From the NCBI GenBank assembly GCA_036823295.1, contig DAISGD010000043.1, positions 1 through 27,542 on the forward strand: 27,542 bases of DNA, given 5' to 3'. Position numbers and translations under genes: made by a program. Under the pieces are notes generated by a model. The model was not told where the DNA came from. It saw only the letters and a list, made by a program, of their open reading frames with translations, and searched no databases. The DNA is from UBA4742 sp002403895 (GTDB taxonomy: Bacteria > Actinomycetota > Acidimicrobiia > Acidimicrobiales > Acidimicrobilacustridaceae). This document shows, in pieces, positions 8,273-15,979 of this stretch. How positions within the stretch are numbered: the stretch's first letter is position 1; each line of letters opens with the position of its first letter.

Positions 8273-9226
8273 GTGGGGGTGTTCGACGGGAAGGTGGCCG
8301 TGGTGACCGGGGCCGGTCGAGGCATCGGCCGGGAGGAGGCGTTGCTACTCGGCGCCGAAGGCGCCCGGGTCGTGGTCAACGACCTGGGCGGGGGAGCGGA
8401 CGGGGCCGGCGGAGACGCCGGTCCGGCCCAGCAGGTCGTCGACGAGATCACGTCGGGTGGCGGCCAAGCGGTGGCGAACACCGACGACATCGCCACCTGG
8501 ACCGGCAGCGAGGCGCTGGTGAATCAGGCGGTTGAGCACTTCGGTGGCCTCGACGTGGTGATCAACAACGCCGGCATCTTGCGCGACCGGCTCAGCTTCA
8601 ACATGACCGAGGAGGAGTGGGACTCGGTCATCGCCGTCCACCTCAAGGGCCATTTCGGGGTGGCGCGCCACGCTGCGGCGTGGTGGCGGGCCCGGTCGAA
8701 GGAAACGGGGGAGCCGGCCGCGGCGGCCATTGTCAACACCGCCAGCGAGTCAGGCCTGTACGGCAACGCCGGGCAAGCCAACTACGCGGCGGCCAAGGCC
8801 GGCATCGCCGCGCTCACCCTGGTGCTCGCCCGAGAGCTCGAGCGCATCGGGGTGCGAGTCAACGCCATCGCCCCCGTGGCCCGCACCCGGCTCACCGAGG
8901 CGGTCGCCGGCGACTACATGAAGCCCGATGAGTCGGGGTTCGACCGATTCGACCCGGCCAACGTCGCCGCGGTGGCCTGTTGGCTGGGGTCGGACCTGGC
9001 CGCGGGCGTCTCGGGCCAGGTGGTCAAGGTCCAGGGAGGTCAGCTGCAGTTGCTCGAGGGCTGGCGCCCCCTCACCGAGGTCACCGACGACAAACCGTGG
9101 ACCCTCGACTCGGTCGCCGCACTGCGCGACGCCATCCTCGGCCCGACCGACGGATCGGTGCCCCCGTTCTTCTTCGGGCCGCCTCCGACCGGACGCGACC
9201 CCTACCCTGCAGCGGCGTGGGAGTGA
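8273..9226 (+). CDS. Short-chain dehydrogenase/reductase, HSD17B4 (MFE-2)-like hydroxyacyl-CoA dehydrogenase
   Basis: A 317-residue classical SDR. Cofactor motif TGAGRGIG (12-19), Asp37 at the end of strand 2 (favouring NAD), NNAG (98-101), and catalytic Ser158, Tyr171 and Lys175 within GNAGQANYAAAK. The sequence around the active site closely resembles the dehydrogenase unit of peroxisomal multifunctional enzyme 2 and its mycobacterial relative Rv3502c. It most likely oxidises a 3-hydroxyacyl-CoA (or a hydroxysteroid) to the ketone. A C-terminal extension of about 60 residues is typical of this subgroup. GTG 8273 has a good ribosome site (AGGGGAG, 8261-8267). It opens the plus-strand catabolic series, 33 bases before the FadE pair. 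Confidence 0.93.
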   Translation: MGVFDGKVAVVTGAGRGIGREEALLLGAEGARVVVNDLGGGADGAGGDAGPAQQVVDEITSGGGQAVANTDDIATWTGSEALVNQAVEHFGGLDVVINNAGILRDRLSFNMTEEEWDSVIAVHLKGHFGVARHAAAWWRARSKETGEPAAAAIVNTASESGLYGNAGQANYAAAKAGIAALTLVLARELERIGVRVNAIAPVARTRLTEAVAGDYMKPDESGFDRFDPANVAAVACWLGSDLAAGVSGQVVKVQGGQLQLLEGWRPLTEVTDDKPWTLDSVAALRDAILGPTDGSVPPFFFGPPPTGRDPYPAAAWE

Positions 9227-9259
9227 CGACGTCGGGCCCGAACAGATGCGGGTGACACG

Positions 9260-10450
9260 GTGAAGCTCGGGTTCGACCCGGCCGACGAGGTGTTCCGGGC
9301 CGAGCTGCTGGCGTTCGTGGACGAGCACGCCCCTCCCGAGGCACGCCGGGGACGGGACTGGATCGGCGACGACGCCGATGCCGACGCCGATGGGATCATG
9401 GTGATCCCCGACTGGGCTCGGCGTTGGCAGGCCACGCTGTTCGACCACGGGTGGATGATCCCCTCCTACCCACCGGAGCTCGGTGGGCGGCTTGCCACCC
9501 CCATCCAGACCCTCATCTACCTTGAGGAGATGGCCCGGCTGGGCATCCCTCGGTCGGTGCACTTCGGGGGCTACGCCATCGTCGGCCCATCGCTGCTCGA
9601 GTTCGGCGACGACGACCAGCGGGCCATGGCGCCGGCCGCCATCCGCGGCGACACGGTGTGGTGCGTCGGGATGTCCGAGCCCAACGCGGGCTCGGATCTG
9701 GCCAACCTGTCCACCCGCGCCGTAATCGACGGCGACAGCTTCATCGTGAGCGGGCAGAAGGTCTGGACCAGCTACGCCATGGTCGCGTCCAAGTGCTTCT
9801 GCTACGTCCGCACCGATCCCGACGTACCCAAGCACAAGGGCATCTCGGTCGTGATCATCGATCTCGACCTGCCCGGCGTCGACGTGCGGCCGCTGCGGCA
9901 CCTCGGGGGTAGGGCCGAGTTCGCCGAGGTCTTCTTCACCGACGTCGTGGTCCCCCGGGCCAACCTGGTGGGTGCGCTCAACGACGGCTGGCGGATCACC
10001 ATGGGCTCGCTGGCCCACGAGCGGGGTGCGCTGTGGGTAGAGGGCGTGATGGGCGCCCAGCGTGGCATCGACGACCTGGTGCGCCTCGCCCACGAGCGCG
10101 GGGTCAGCACCGATCGGGTGGTGCGCCGGCGCGTGGCCGAGCTGGCCGCTCAAGTCAGAGCCCTACGGGCGCTCGGCTACAAGGGTTTCGCCTCGTTCGC
10201 CCAGGGCTCGTCCGCACCTGAGCACAGCTTCATGAAGCTGGCGACCTCCGAGCTGCGCCAGGAGATCTTCGAGCTCGGCCTCGACATCCAAGGAGCCGAC
10301 CGGGCGGTGCTGGACCCGACCGTCGCCGCCGAAGGGGCCCGCTGGCAGAAATCGTGGATGACCTCGTTGGCCTCGACCATCGGTGGCGGCACCTCGGAAG
10401 TGCAGCGCAACGTGATCGCCACCCGCGTCCTCGGCCTGCCCAGGGACTGA
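9260..10450 (+). CDS. Acyl-CoA dehydrogenase, catalytic subunit of a heteromeric pair (FadE26-like)
   Basis: A 396-residue flavin acyl-CoA dehydrogenase. VGMSEPNAGSDLA (136-148) is the first family signature, SGQKVWTS (164-171) contacts FAD, and LAHERG places Glu254 where the catalytic base is found in side-chain dehydrogenases of the FadE26/ChsE4 type. The C-terminal end STIGGGTSEVQRNVIATRVLG is standard but given here only as its key positions (the GGGTSEVQ core near 378-385). It is followed 15 bases later by a shorter FadE; such pairs form alpha2beta2 enzymes acting on branched or sterol side-chain CoAs. A small repeat-like Asp/Ala run (DDADADADG, 37-45) sits in the N-terminal domain. GTG 9260 has only a weak ribosome site. 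Confidence 0.93.
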   Translation: MKLGFDPADEVFRAELLAFVDEHAPPEARRGRDWIGDDADADADGIMVIPDWARRWQATLFDHGWMIPSYPPELGGRLATPIQTLIYLEEMARLGIPRSVHFGGYAIVGPSLLEFGDDDQRAMAPAAIRGDTVWCVGMSEPNAGSDLANLSTRAVIDGDSFIVSGQKVWTSYAMVASKCFCYVRTDPDVPKHKGISVVIIDLDLPGVDVRPLRHLGGRAEFAEVFFTDVVVPRANLVGALNDGWRITMGSLAHERGALWVEGVMGAQRGIDDLVRLAHERGVSTDRVVRRRVAELAAQVRALRALGYKGFASFAQGSSAPEHSFMKLATSELRQEIFELGLDIQGADRAVLDPTVAAEGARWQKSWMTSLASTIGGGTSEVQRNVIATRVLGLPRD

Positions 10451-10465
10451 AGAGACGCGGCGACG

Positions 10466-11485
10466 ATGGACTTCACCCTGAGCGATGAGCAGACTCTGCT
10501 GGTCGACACGGCGCGGGCGCTGTTCGCCAAGCAGTGCCCGCCCTCGTTGGTCCGGGGCGTGGCGGCCGACCCGGCTCTGGCCACCGGGCTGTTCGACCGC
10601 TACCTACGCGACTGGGTGGGACTGGCCGGGGGACCCATGGTCGATCTCGCCCTGTTCCTCACCGAGGCCGGTGCGGTCGTGGCGCCGGGGCCCTTCCTCG
10701 CCACCGCCGGGTTGTTCGCCCCGCTGCTGGTGGCGGCCGGTCACGAGCAGGCGGGCGCGGCGGTGGCGGGTGAGGTCACGGGCACGGTGGCGGTGTCGGG
10801 GTCCGATGGCGTCTGGCGGGAGAGCACCGACCCGGTGCGATCGCAGGTCGTGGATGCCCACCTGGTCGATTTCGTGGCGGTGGTGAAGCCCGGACCGGCG
10901 CTGGCCGTGGTGCCGGTGGCGGAGCTGAACGTGCGGTCGGTCGAGACGATGGACCTGGCCCGCACGTTCTCGGTCGTCGACGTCCCTCCGGCACCGGGCA
11001 AGCCGCTCGATCCGGGCGTACTGGTCGACACCGGCGAGCGGATGGCGCTGGCCGTGGCCGCCGAGCTGGTGGGGATCGCCCGCTGGTTGGTCGACACGTC
11101 GGTGGCCTACGCCCGCGAACGGGTGCAGTTCGCCAGGCCGATCGGCTCGTTCCAGGCGGTGCAGCACAAGCTCGTCGACATGGCCCTGGCCTACGAACGG
11201 TCGGCGGCGGCGGTCTCCTACGCGGCCATGGCCATCGATGCCGGTGATCCCGACCGCCACCGCGCCGTTCACGTGGCCAAAGCCGAGGCCGGCCTCGCCG
11301 CTCGGCGGGCCGCTCGCGACGGGATCCAGGTCCACGGCGGCATCGGGTTCACGTGGGAGCACGATCTACACCTGTATTTGCGGCGGGCTTACGCCGACGA
11401 CGCGCTGTGCGGCACCTACGACTGGCACCTCGACCGGCTGGCCGAGCTGTTGTTCGACGCGAACTCTGACACGAGCGTCAGGTAA
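10466..11485 (+). CDS. Acyl-CoA dehydrogenase, partner subunit (FadE27-like)
   Basis: A 339-residue acyl-CoA dehydrogenase-fold protein, shorter than the usual 380-400, with a reduced middle beta-domain. RPIGSFQAVQHKLVDMA (224-240) and QVHGGIGFTWEHDLHLY (288-304) are the family's FAD/dimer-contact motifs. In known FadE26-FadE27 and FadE28-FadE29 pairs the short subunit supplies part of the FAD site while the long one supplies the base; the same split is expected here with the gene at 9260. ATG 10466 is preceded by GAAGAGACG. Its last codons overlap a palindrome copy (11465-11482) that seems to control the next gene, so coding and operator sequence coincide. Confidence 0.92.
   Translation: MDFTLSDEQTLLVDTARALFAKQCPPSLVRGVAADPALATGLFDRYLRDWVGLAGGPMVDLALFLTEAGAVVAPGPFLATAGLFAPLLVAAGHEQAGAAVAGEVTGTVAVSGSDGVWRESTDPVRSQVVDAHLVDFVAVVKPGPALAVVPVAELNVRSVETMDLARTFSVVDVPPAPGKPLDPGVLVDTGERMALAVAAELVGIARWLVDTSVAYARERVQFARPIGSFQAVQHKLVDMALAYERSAAAVSYAAMAIDAGDPDRHRAVHVAKAEAGLAARRAARDGIQVHGGIGFTWEHDLHLYLRRAYADDALCGTYDWHLDRLAELLFDANSDTSVR
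11465..11482. promoter_or_regulatory. Operator palindrome inside the FadE27-like 3' end
   Basis: TCTGACACGAGCGTCAGG matches the palindrome with one change per arm. It encodes the last residues of the short FadE and ends immediately before the stop codon. A -10-like TAAGCT follows at once (11483-11488) and overlaps the TAA stop. This predicts an internal regulated promoter for MaoC and downstream genes, in addition to read-through from the SDR promoter. Confidence 0.65.
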
Positions 11486-11488
11486 GCT
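11483..11488 (+). promoter_or_regulatory. Candidate internal -10 box before MaoC
   Basis: TAAGCT fits TANNNT and abuts the 11465 palindrome exactly as TACAGT abuts the 26226 palindrome before the FadD17-like gene. Transcription would start near 11495, giving a leader of about 47 nt that includes the ribosome site before ATG 11542. Confidence 0.4.
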
Positions 11489-11541
11489 GACGCCGTTCGA
11501 TGTCTGGGCTCGCGGGCCCACACGCACGAGAGGGGGCATCG

Positions 11542-11967
11542 ATGGGTGATCGACTCGAGGCGGACGCAGTGCAGGTCGGAGACGAGGCGCCGGTGATAAG
11601 CCACACGCTCACTCGCTCGGACCTGGTGATGTACGCCGGAGCGTCGGGGGACTTCAACCCCATGCACACCGACGAGGTGTCGGCCCAGGCCGCAGGCCTT
11701 CCCAGCGTGTTCGGCCACGGCATGTTCTCGATGGGCCTGCTCGGCACGGCCCTCACCCACTACGTCGGCGTCGGGAACCTGAGGCGCTACAAGGTGCGCT
11801 TCACCAAGCAGACCTGGCCCGACGAGGTGCTCACCACCCACGTCGTCGTCGCCGCCATTCGCGAGGAGGACGGCGAGAAGCTCGTCGATCTCGAGTGTTC
11901 TTTGGCCAACGGTGATGGCGAGGTCAAGGTCGCCGGCGTGGCCGTGGCCGTGGCCGTCGCCGGCTGA
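11542..11967 (+). CDS. MaoC-type (R)-specific enoyl-CoA hydratase
   Basis: A 141-residue single hot-dog-fold protein. YAGASGDFNPMHTD (31-44) is the hydratase-2 motif with the catalytic Asp37 and His42; FGHGMFSMGLLG (57-68) follows. It should add water to a 2-enoyl-CoA, downstream of the FadE pair. Sterol side-chain hydratases of this size often work as hetero-oligomers with a second hot-dog protein; no second MaoC gene is in the window, so it may be a homodimer. ATG 11542 is chosen over GTG 11500 because AGAGGGGG lies just upstream. The C-terminus ends in a Val/Ala repeat encoded by tandem GTGGCC hexamers, an odd tail that is probably not part of the fold. Confidence 0.93.
   Translation: MGDRLEADAVQVGDEAPVISHTLTRSDLVMYAGASGDFNPMHTDEVSAQAAGLPSVFGHGMFSMGLLGTALTHYVGVGNLRRYKVRFTKQTWPDEVLTTHVVVAAIREEDGEKLVDLECSLANGDGEVKVAGVAVAVAVAG
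11938..11961 (+). repeat. GTGGCC hexamer repeat at the MaoC 3' end
   Basis: Three perfect GTGGCC units and a fourth variant (GTCGCC) encode alternating Val-Ala just before the stop at 11965-11967. Each unit is two codons, so gain or loss keeps the frame and only changes tail length. Confidence 0.85.
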
Positions 11968-12037
11968 TCGAGCCAACCCGCCGCGCCGGCCGATTCCGCC
12001 ACCGGTGACCTCGTCGGTCGCCCGTCAGGAGCCCACC

Positions 12038-13543
12038 ATGAGCATCAGCGTCCTCGAGCACCGCGATCGCCTCGGCGTCAGCCCCGGGCGCCTGCTGATC
12101 GACGGGTCGTGGCGCGAGGGGCGGGCCGGCACGTGGACGCAGGTCCACCCGGCGACCAACGAGGACGTCACCACCATCTCGGTGGCCTCGGCGTCCGACG
12201 TCGACGACGCCGTCAACGCGGCGCGACGGGCCTTCGACGATGGCGAGTGGCCACGGATGCGGGCCCGCGACCGCCAGCGCCTGGTGGCCCGGATTGGTCA
12301 GCTCATCGAGGACAACCGTGCCGAGCTCGACCAGCTCCAGACGCTCGACAACGGCGTGCCCGCCGGGTTCTCGTCGATCTACCAGCTGTCGGCCACCATC
12401 GCCGCCGACCTGTTCGCCTACCACGCCGGGTGGATCGACAAGCTGGCCGGGTCAACCCTTCCCACCTACACCGGCAACGACTTCTTCACCTTCACGCTGA
12501 AGGAGCCGGTCGGCGTGGTCGCCGCGGTGATCCCGTGGAACGCACCGATCATGCTCTTCGCCCAGAAGGTGGCCCCGGCCCTGGCCGCCGGCTGCACCGT
12601 GGTCCTCAAGCCCAGTGAGCACTCATCGCTCACGTCGATCCGCCTGTGCGAGCTGGCCCAAGAGGCGGGGCTGCCGCCGGGGGTGCTCAACCTGGTCACC
12701 GGGACGCCCGAGCCCACCGGCGAGGCACTCATCACCCAGCCGGGCATCGACAAGATCACATTCACCGGCTCGCGGGCGGTCGGTACCCGCATGATGCACG
12801 CGGCGGCCGAGGGCATCGTGGCCGTGTCGCTCGAGTTGGGCGGCAAGAGCCCGAACATCATCTTCGACGACGTCGACGTGGGGTCGGTGGCCATGGCGGC
12901 CATGGGCATGGTGTCGATGGGCCTGTCGGGACAGGGATGCGTCTGCCACACCCGGGCCCTGGTGCAGGCGTCGATCTACGACGAGTTCGTGAGCGCGGCG
13001 GCCGACTTCGCTGCCATCACCACCTATGGCGACCCGTTCGACCCGGGCACCACCAGTGCGGCGCTGATCAACCGGCGCCAGCTCGACCGGGTGACGGGCT
13101 ACATCGAGCAGGGCCGCCGCGAGGGTGCCGAGCTGGTGTGCGGTGGAGACCGGCCTGGCGGCGACCTGGCGGCGGGGAACTTCGTGAACCCGACGCTCTT
13201 CGCCGACGCCACCAACGACATGGCCGTCGCCACCGACGAGATCTTCGGGCCGGTGCTCGTGGCCATCCCGTTCGCCGACGAGGACGAGGCGATCCGGCTG
13301 GCCAACGACACCCGCTACGGGCTCGGCGCGTCGGTGCAGACCAACGACGCCCGGCGGGCCATGCGCGTGGCGCGGGCGGTGCGGGCCGGCTCGTTCGGCA
13401 TCAACGGGTACACCGTGATGCCCAACGCGCCCTTCGGCGGGTACAAGACGTCGGGCCTCGGCCGGGAGGGCGGGGCCGAGAGCATCGAGGGCTTCCTCGA
13501 GACCAAGACCGTCACCATGGCGATGACCGATCAGGGTTTCTAG
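12038..13543 (+). CDS. NAD(P)-dependent aldehyde dehydrogenase
   Basis: A 501-residue member of the ALDH superfamily oxidising an aldehyde to the acid. Key residues are visible: Asn168 in IPWNAP, Lys191 in KPSE, Glu266 in LELGGKSP, and the nucleophile Cys301 in SGQGCVCHTR (a second Cys303 follows). FGPVL and the end PFGGYKTSGLGREGG are standard. The frame is open upstream to 11912, but ATG 12038 has an AGGAG ribosome site (12027-12031) and begins where the family normally starts. Only 70 bases separate it from MaoC and 2 from the next crotonase gene. In this setting it could oxidise the aldehyde made by the alcohol dehydrogenase at 19228, or an aldehyde or ketone-type fragment released by retro-aldol cleavage; both are inference. 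Confidence 0.94.
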   Translation: MSISVLEHRDRLGVSPGRLLIDGSWREGRAGTWTQVHPATNEDVTTISVASASDVDDAVNAARRAFDDGEWPRMRARDRQRLVARIGQLIEDNRAELDQLQTLDNGVPAGFSSIYQLSATIAADLFAYHAGWIDKLAGSTLPTYTGNDFFTFTLKEPVGVVAAVIPWNAPIMLFAQKVAPALAAGCTVVLKPSEHSSLTSIRLCELAQEAGLPPGVLNLVTGTPEPTGEALITQPGIDKITFTGSRAVGTRMMHAAAEGIVAVSLELGGKSPNIIFDDVDVGSVAMAAMGMVSMGLSGQGCVCHTRALVQASIYDEFVSAAADFAAITTYGDPFDPGTTSAALINRRQLDRVTGYIEQGRREGAELVCGGDRPGGDLAAGNFVNPTLFADATNDMAVATDEIFGPVLVAIPFADEDEAIRLANDTRYGLGASVQTNDARRAMRVARAVRAGSFGINGYTVMPNAPFGGYKTSGLGREGGAESIEGFLETKTVTMAMTDQGF

Positions 13544-13545
13544 GG

Positions 13546-14355
13546 ATGGCGATCCACTACGACCAGCGCGACGACCACGTCGTGGTCATCACCATCGACC
13601 GACCCGAGACCCGCAACGCCCTCGACCTGCACCACTTTCGCGACCTGGCCAAGGCGTGGAAGGACTTCCGCTACGACGACGACGCTTGGCTGGCCATCGT
13701 CACCGGCGTCCCCGGGGCGTTCATGTCCGGCGCCGACCTCAAGACCTACATCCCGCAGATCACCGCGCTGGCCGAGCAGATTCGCTCGGGCGAGATCGCC
13801 GAGATCGACGGGTGCCGGCTCGACGACGGCTCCCGGGCCGTCCTGCGCGACGTGCGCCTGTACAAGCCGATCATCGCCGCGGTCGACGGGCCGTGCGTGG
13901 CCGGCGGCATGGAGATGCTGGGTGGCGTCGACATCCGCCTGGCCACGGCGCGGGCCACCTTCGGCGTCATGGAGCCGAAGCGGGGTCTGTTCGCCGGGGG
14001 TGGCACGACCGCCCGGCTGCCCCGCCAGGTGGCCTACCCGGCGGCCATGGAGTTCCTGCTCACCGCCGAGGCGTTCCCCGCGTCACGGGCCCTCGAGCTG
14101 GGGCTCATCAACGAGATCGTGGAGCCCGACGAGTTGTTGGCCCGGGCCGACGAGTGGGCGGCTCGCATCTGCGCCAACGCTCCCCTGGCCGTGCAGGCCA
14201 CCAAGGAATCGGTGTTGCGAGGGTTGGCCGGCACGCTCGACCAGGCCTACGGCATCGAGCACGAGCTGGCGCAGACGATCTTCGCCACCGACGACGCCAA
14301 GGAGGGTCCGCGGGCCTTCGCCGAGAACCGCTCCCCGGTCTGGCGGGGGAAGTAG
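13546..14355 (+). CDS. Enoyl-CoA hydratase (crotonase family) with intact catalytic pair
   Basis: A 269-residue crotonase. FMSGADLK (59-66) and DGPCVAGGMEML (114-125) form the oxyanion region; Glu123 and Glu143 (in GVMEPKRG) occupy the two catalytic glutamate positions of rat crotonase, so hydration of a 2-enoyl-CoA is expected. This contrasts with the crotonase-like protein at 7270, which lacks both. The ATG at 13546 lies 2 bases after the ALDH stop, with AGGG just upstream; much of the open frame further upstream is only a shadow of the ALDH gene. With MaoC also present, the cluster holds two types of hydratase, perhaps for different rounds or stereochemistry. Confidence 0.93.
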   Translation: MAIHYDQRDDHVVVITIDRPETRNALDLHHFRDLAKAWKDFRYDDDAWLAIVTGVPGAFMSGADLKTYIPQITALAEQIRSGEIAEIDGCRLDDGSRAVLRDVRLYKPIIAAVDGPCVAGGMEMLGGVDIRLATARATFGVMEPKRGLFAGGGTTARLPRQVAYPAAMEFLLTAEAFPASRALELGLINEIVEPDELLARADEWAARICANAPLAVQATKESVLRGLAGTLDQAYGIEHELAQTIFATDDAKEGPRAFAENRSPVWRGK

Positions 14356-14360
14356 GCAGG

Positions 14361-15842
14361 GTGGCTGCAGGGGTTGATCCCCGAGCGGCGTGCATCATCG
14401 GTGTCGCGCAGCACACGTGGCACCTTTCGGGTGACGGGCTGGCACCCGAGCCACTCGACATGGCCGGCGAGGTGACACGGGTGGCGGCCGCTGACGCGTG
14501 CGCGAGGGGCGACGTGCTGGCCGCCGTCGATCGGCTCGAGGTCGTCCACTGCATGAGCTGGGCCTACGACGACCTTCCTGCTCGAGTCGCCGAGCAGCTC
14601 GGCATCGAGCCGACGCAACGGGCGTACTCCGGTATGGGCGGTACGACGCCACAGCAAATGCTGTCGGCGGCGGCGGTGGCGATCGGTCACGGCGAGCTCG
14701 ACGTTGCCGTGGTGGTCGGCGCCGAGGCCCTCGACACCAAACGCCGGTTGAAGCGGGTGGGGCAGCGGCCGGCCTGGTCGCACCGGGCACCGACCCCGCC
14801 ACCGTTCGACCTCGATCTCCACCCGGCGGAGATCACCCACGAGGTGTTTCAGGCCTGGTTGACCTTCGCCCTGCGCGACGTGGCCCGTCGGGCCCACCTC
14901 GGCGTTAACCCGACCGCCTACCGACAGCGGCTCGGCGAGCTGCTGGCCCCGATGACCGAGGTGGCGGCGACGAACCCGCACGCCTGGTTCCCGGTGGCGC
15001 ACACAGCCCAGGCGCTGGTGTCGCCGACGTCGGCCAACCGGATGGTGGGCTACCCGTACACCAAGAACATGGTGGCCATCATGGACGTCGACATGGCCGC
15101 CGCCGTCATCATGGCGAGCGAAGAGGCGGCCGACCGGTTGGGGGTGCCGCCGGAGCGCCGGGTCTACCTGCGGGGGTGGGCCGCCGGGTCTGACGCGACC
15201 TACGTGGCCGAACACCCGGACCTCTGGCGATCACCGGCGATGGCCCGCGTCCTGCCGGGCGCGTTGCGAGCCGCCGGGGTCGGCATCGACGATGTCGCCC
15301 ACCTCGACCTCTATTCGTGCTTTGCCTCCTCGCTGCATTTCGCCTGTGATGCGTTGGGCATCGACCCGTTGGCCCGCGGGCTGACCGTCACTGGGGGCCT
15401 GCCCTACGCGGGCGGGCCGGCCAGCAACTACCTCTCCCACGCCGTGGCGACGATGGTGGGAGTCCTTCGGGACGATCCCGGCTCGCTGGGGATGGTGAGC
15501 GGCGTGGGCATGCACCTGACGAACCACGTGGCGGGGGTGTACTCGACGACGCCTGGTCCTCGTGTCGGCACTTCAGGCGTTGGTGCGCCGGAGCCCGCCC
15601 GGAGGCCCATCGTCCAGACCTGGGATGGCCCGGCCAGCATCGCCGCCTACTCCGTCGTCCACGATCGCGCCGGCGCGCCGGCGTGGGGCCTCGTCGTGGT
15701 CGACGTGGCGGTCGGAGCCGGCCGGGCCTATGGCCGGGTCGAGGACCCCGACCTGTTGACCGCCATGGAGGCCGACGAATGGGTCGGTGGCCCGGTCACG
15801 CTGCGGTCGGGTGACGACGGCGTCAATCGCGTGCTGACCTGA
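14361..15842 (+). CDS. Thiolase-like protein type 1 (TLP1) with C-terminal OB-type domain
   Basis: A 493-residue thiolase-superfamily protein. The N-terminal two-thirds (about 10-400) has the paired thiolase halves, with IIGVAQ, GGTTPQQML (93-101), VVVGAEAL (117-124) and LDLYSCFASS (315-324). The thiolase nucleophilic Cys and the classic GHP motif are not evident; GGLPYAGGPASNYLSHA (345-361) stands in the latter's place. Residues about 415-493 form an added C-terminal domain starting WDGPASIAAYSVV, resembling the OB-fold add-on of mycobacterial TLP1. It is annotated widely as acetyl-CoA acetyltransferase, but ordinary thiolysis is doubtful; carbon-carbon cleavage of another type or CoA-ester binding are options. 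GTG 14361 lies 5 bases after the crotonase stop (AGGCAGG upstream). Confidence 0.85.
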   Translation: MAAGVDPRAACIIGVAQHTWHLSGDGLAPEPLDMAGEVTRVAAADACARGDVLAAVDRLEVVHCMSWAYDDLPARVAEQLGIEPTQRAYSGMGGTTPQQMLSAAAVAIGHGELDVAVVVGAEALDTKRRLKRVGQRPAWSHRAPTPPPFDLDLHPAEITHEVFQAWLTFALRDVARRAHLGVNPTAYRQRLGELLAPMTEVAATNPHAWFPVAHTAQALVSPTSANRMVGYPYTKNMVAIMDVDMAAAVIMASEEAADRLGVPPERRVYLRGWAAGSDATYVAEHPDLWRSPAMARVLPGALRAAGVGIDDVAHLDLYSCFASSLHFACDALGIDPLARGLTVTGGLPYAGGPASNYLSHAVATMVGVLRDDPGSLGMVSGVGMHLTNHVAGVYSTTPGPRVGTSGVGAPEPARRPIVQTWDGPASIAAYSVVHDRAGAPAWGLVVVDVAVGAGRAYGRVEDPDLLTAMEADEWVGGPVTLRSGDDGVNRVLT

Positions 15843-15850
15843 TTGTCAGC
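15833..15850. promoter_or_regulatory. Operator-like palindrome at the TLP1 stop codon
   Basis: GCTGACCTGATTGTCAGC has the same 7-4-7 spacing as the other copies, with a 6-bp perfect arm (GCTGAC/GTCAGC). It spans the TLP1 stop and lies in the convergent gap before the FadE gene, where no promoter is expected. It could be a decoy or roadblock site, a small RNA hairpin (6-bp stem, 6-nt loop, no T-run), or chance. Confidence 0.4.
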
Positions 15851-15979
15851 GCCACCGTGACCTCGATCTCGACTGCGCCGTCCCTTGGTGCACCACGACC
15901 GCCTCGAGGGGATCGTGCGGTGGGAATGGCCCGGGCAACTCCATGCCGAGCTGAGCCAGGCGGGTGTCTGGCGCGGGGC

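Noticed and set aside
13656..14360. 5' extension of the TLP1 frame upstream of GTG 14361
   Set aside because: Fully overlaps the crotonase gene in another frame and has Arg/Gly-rich shadow composition; the TLP1 fold starts after 14361.
15843..15979. Possible terminator in the convergent gap between TLP1 and FadE (CACGA...TCGTG)
   Set aside because: Only a 5-bp stem with a long loop and no T-run; not strong enough to call.
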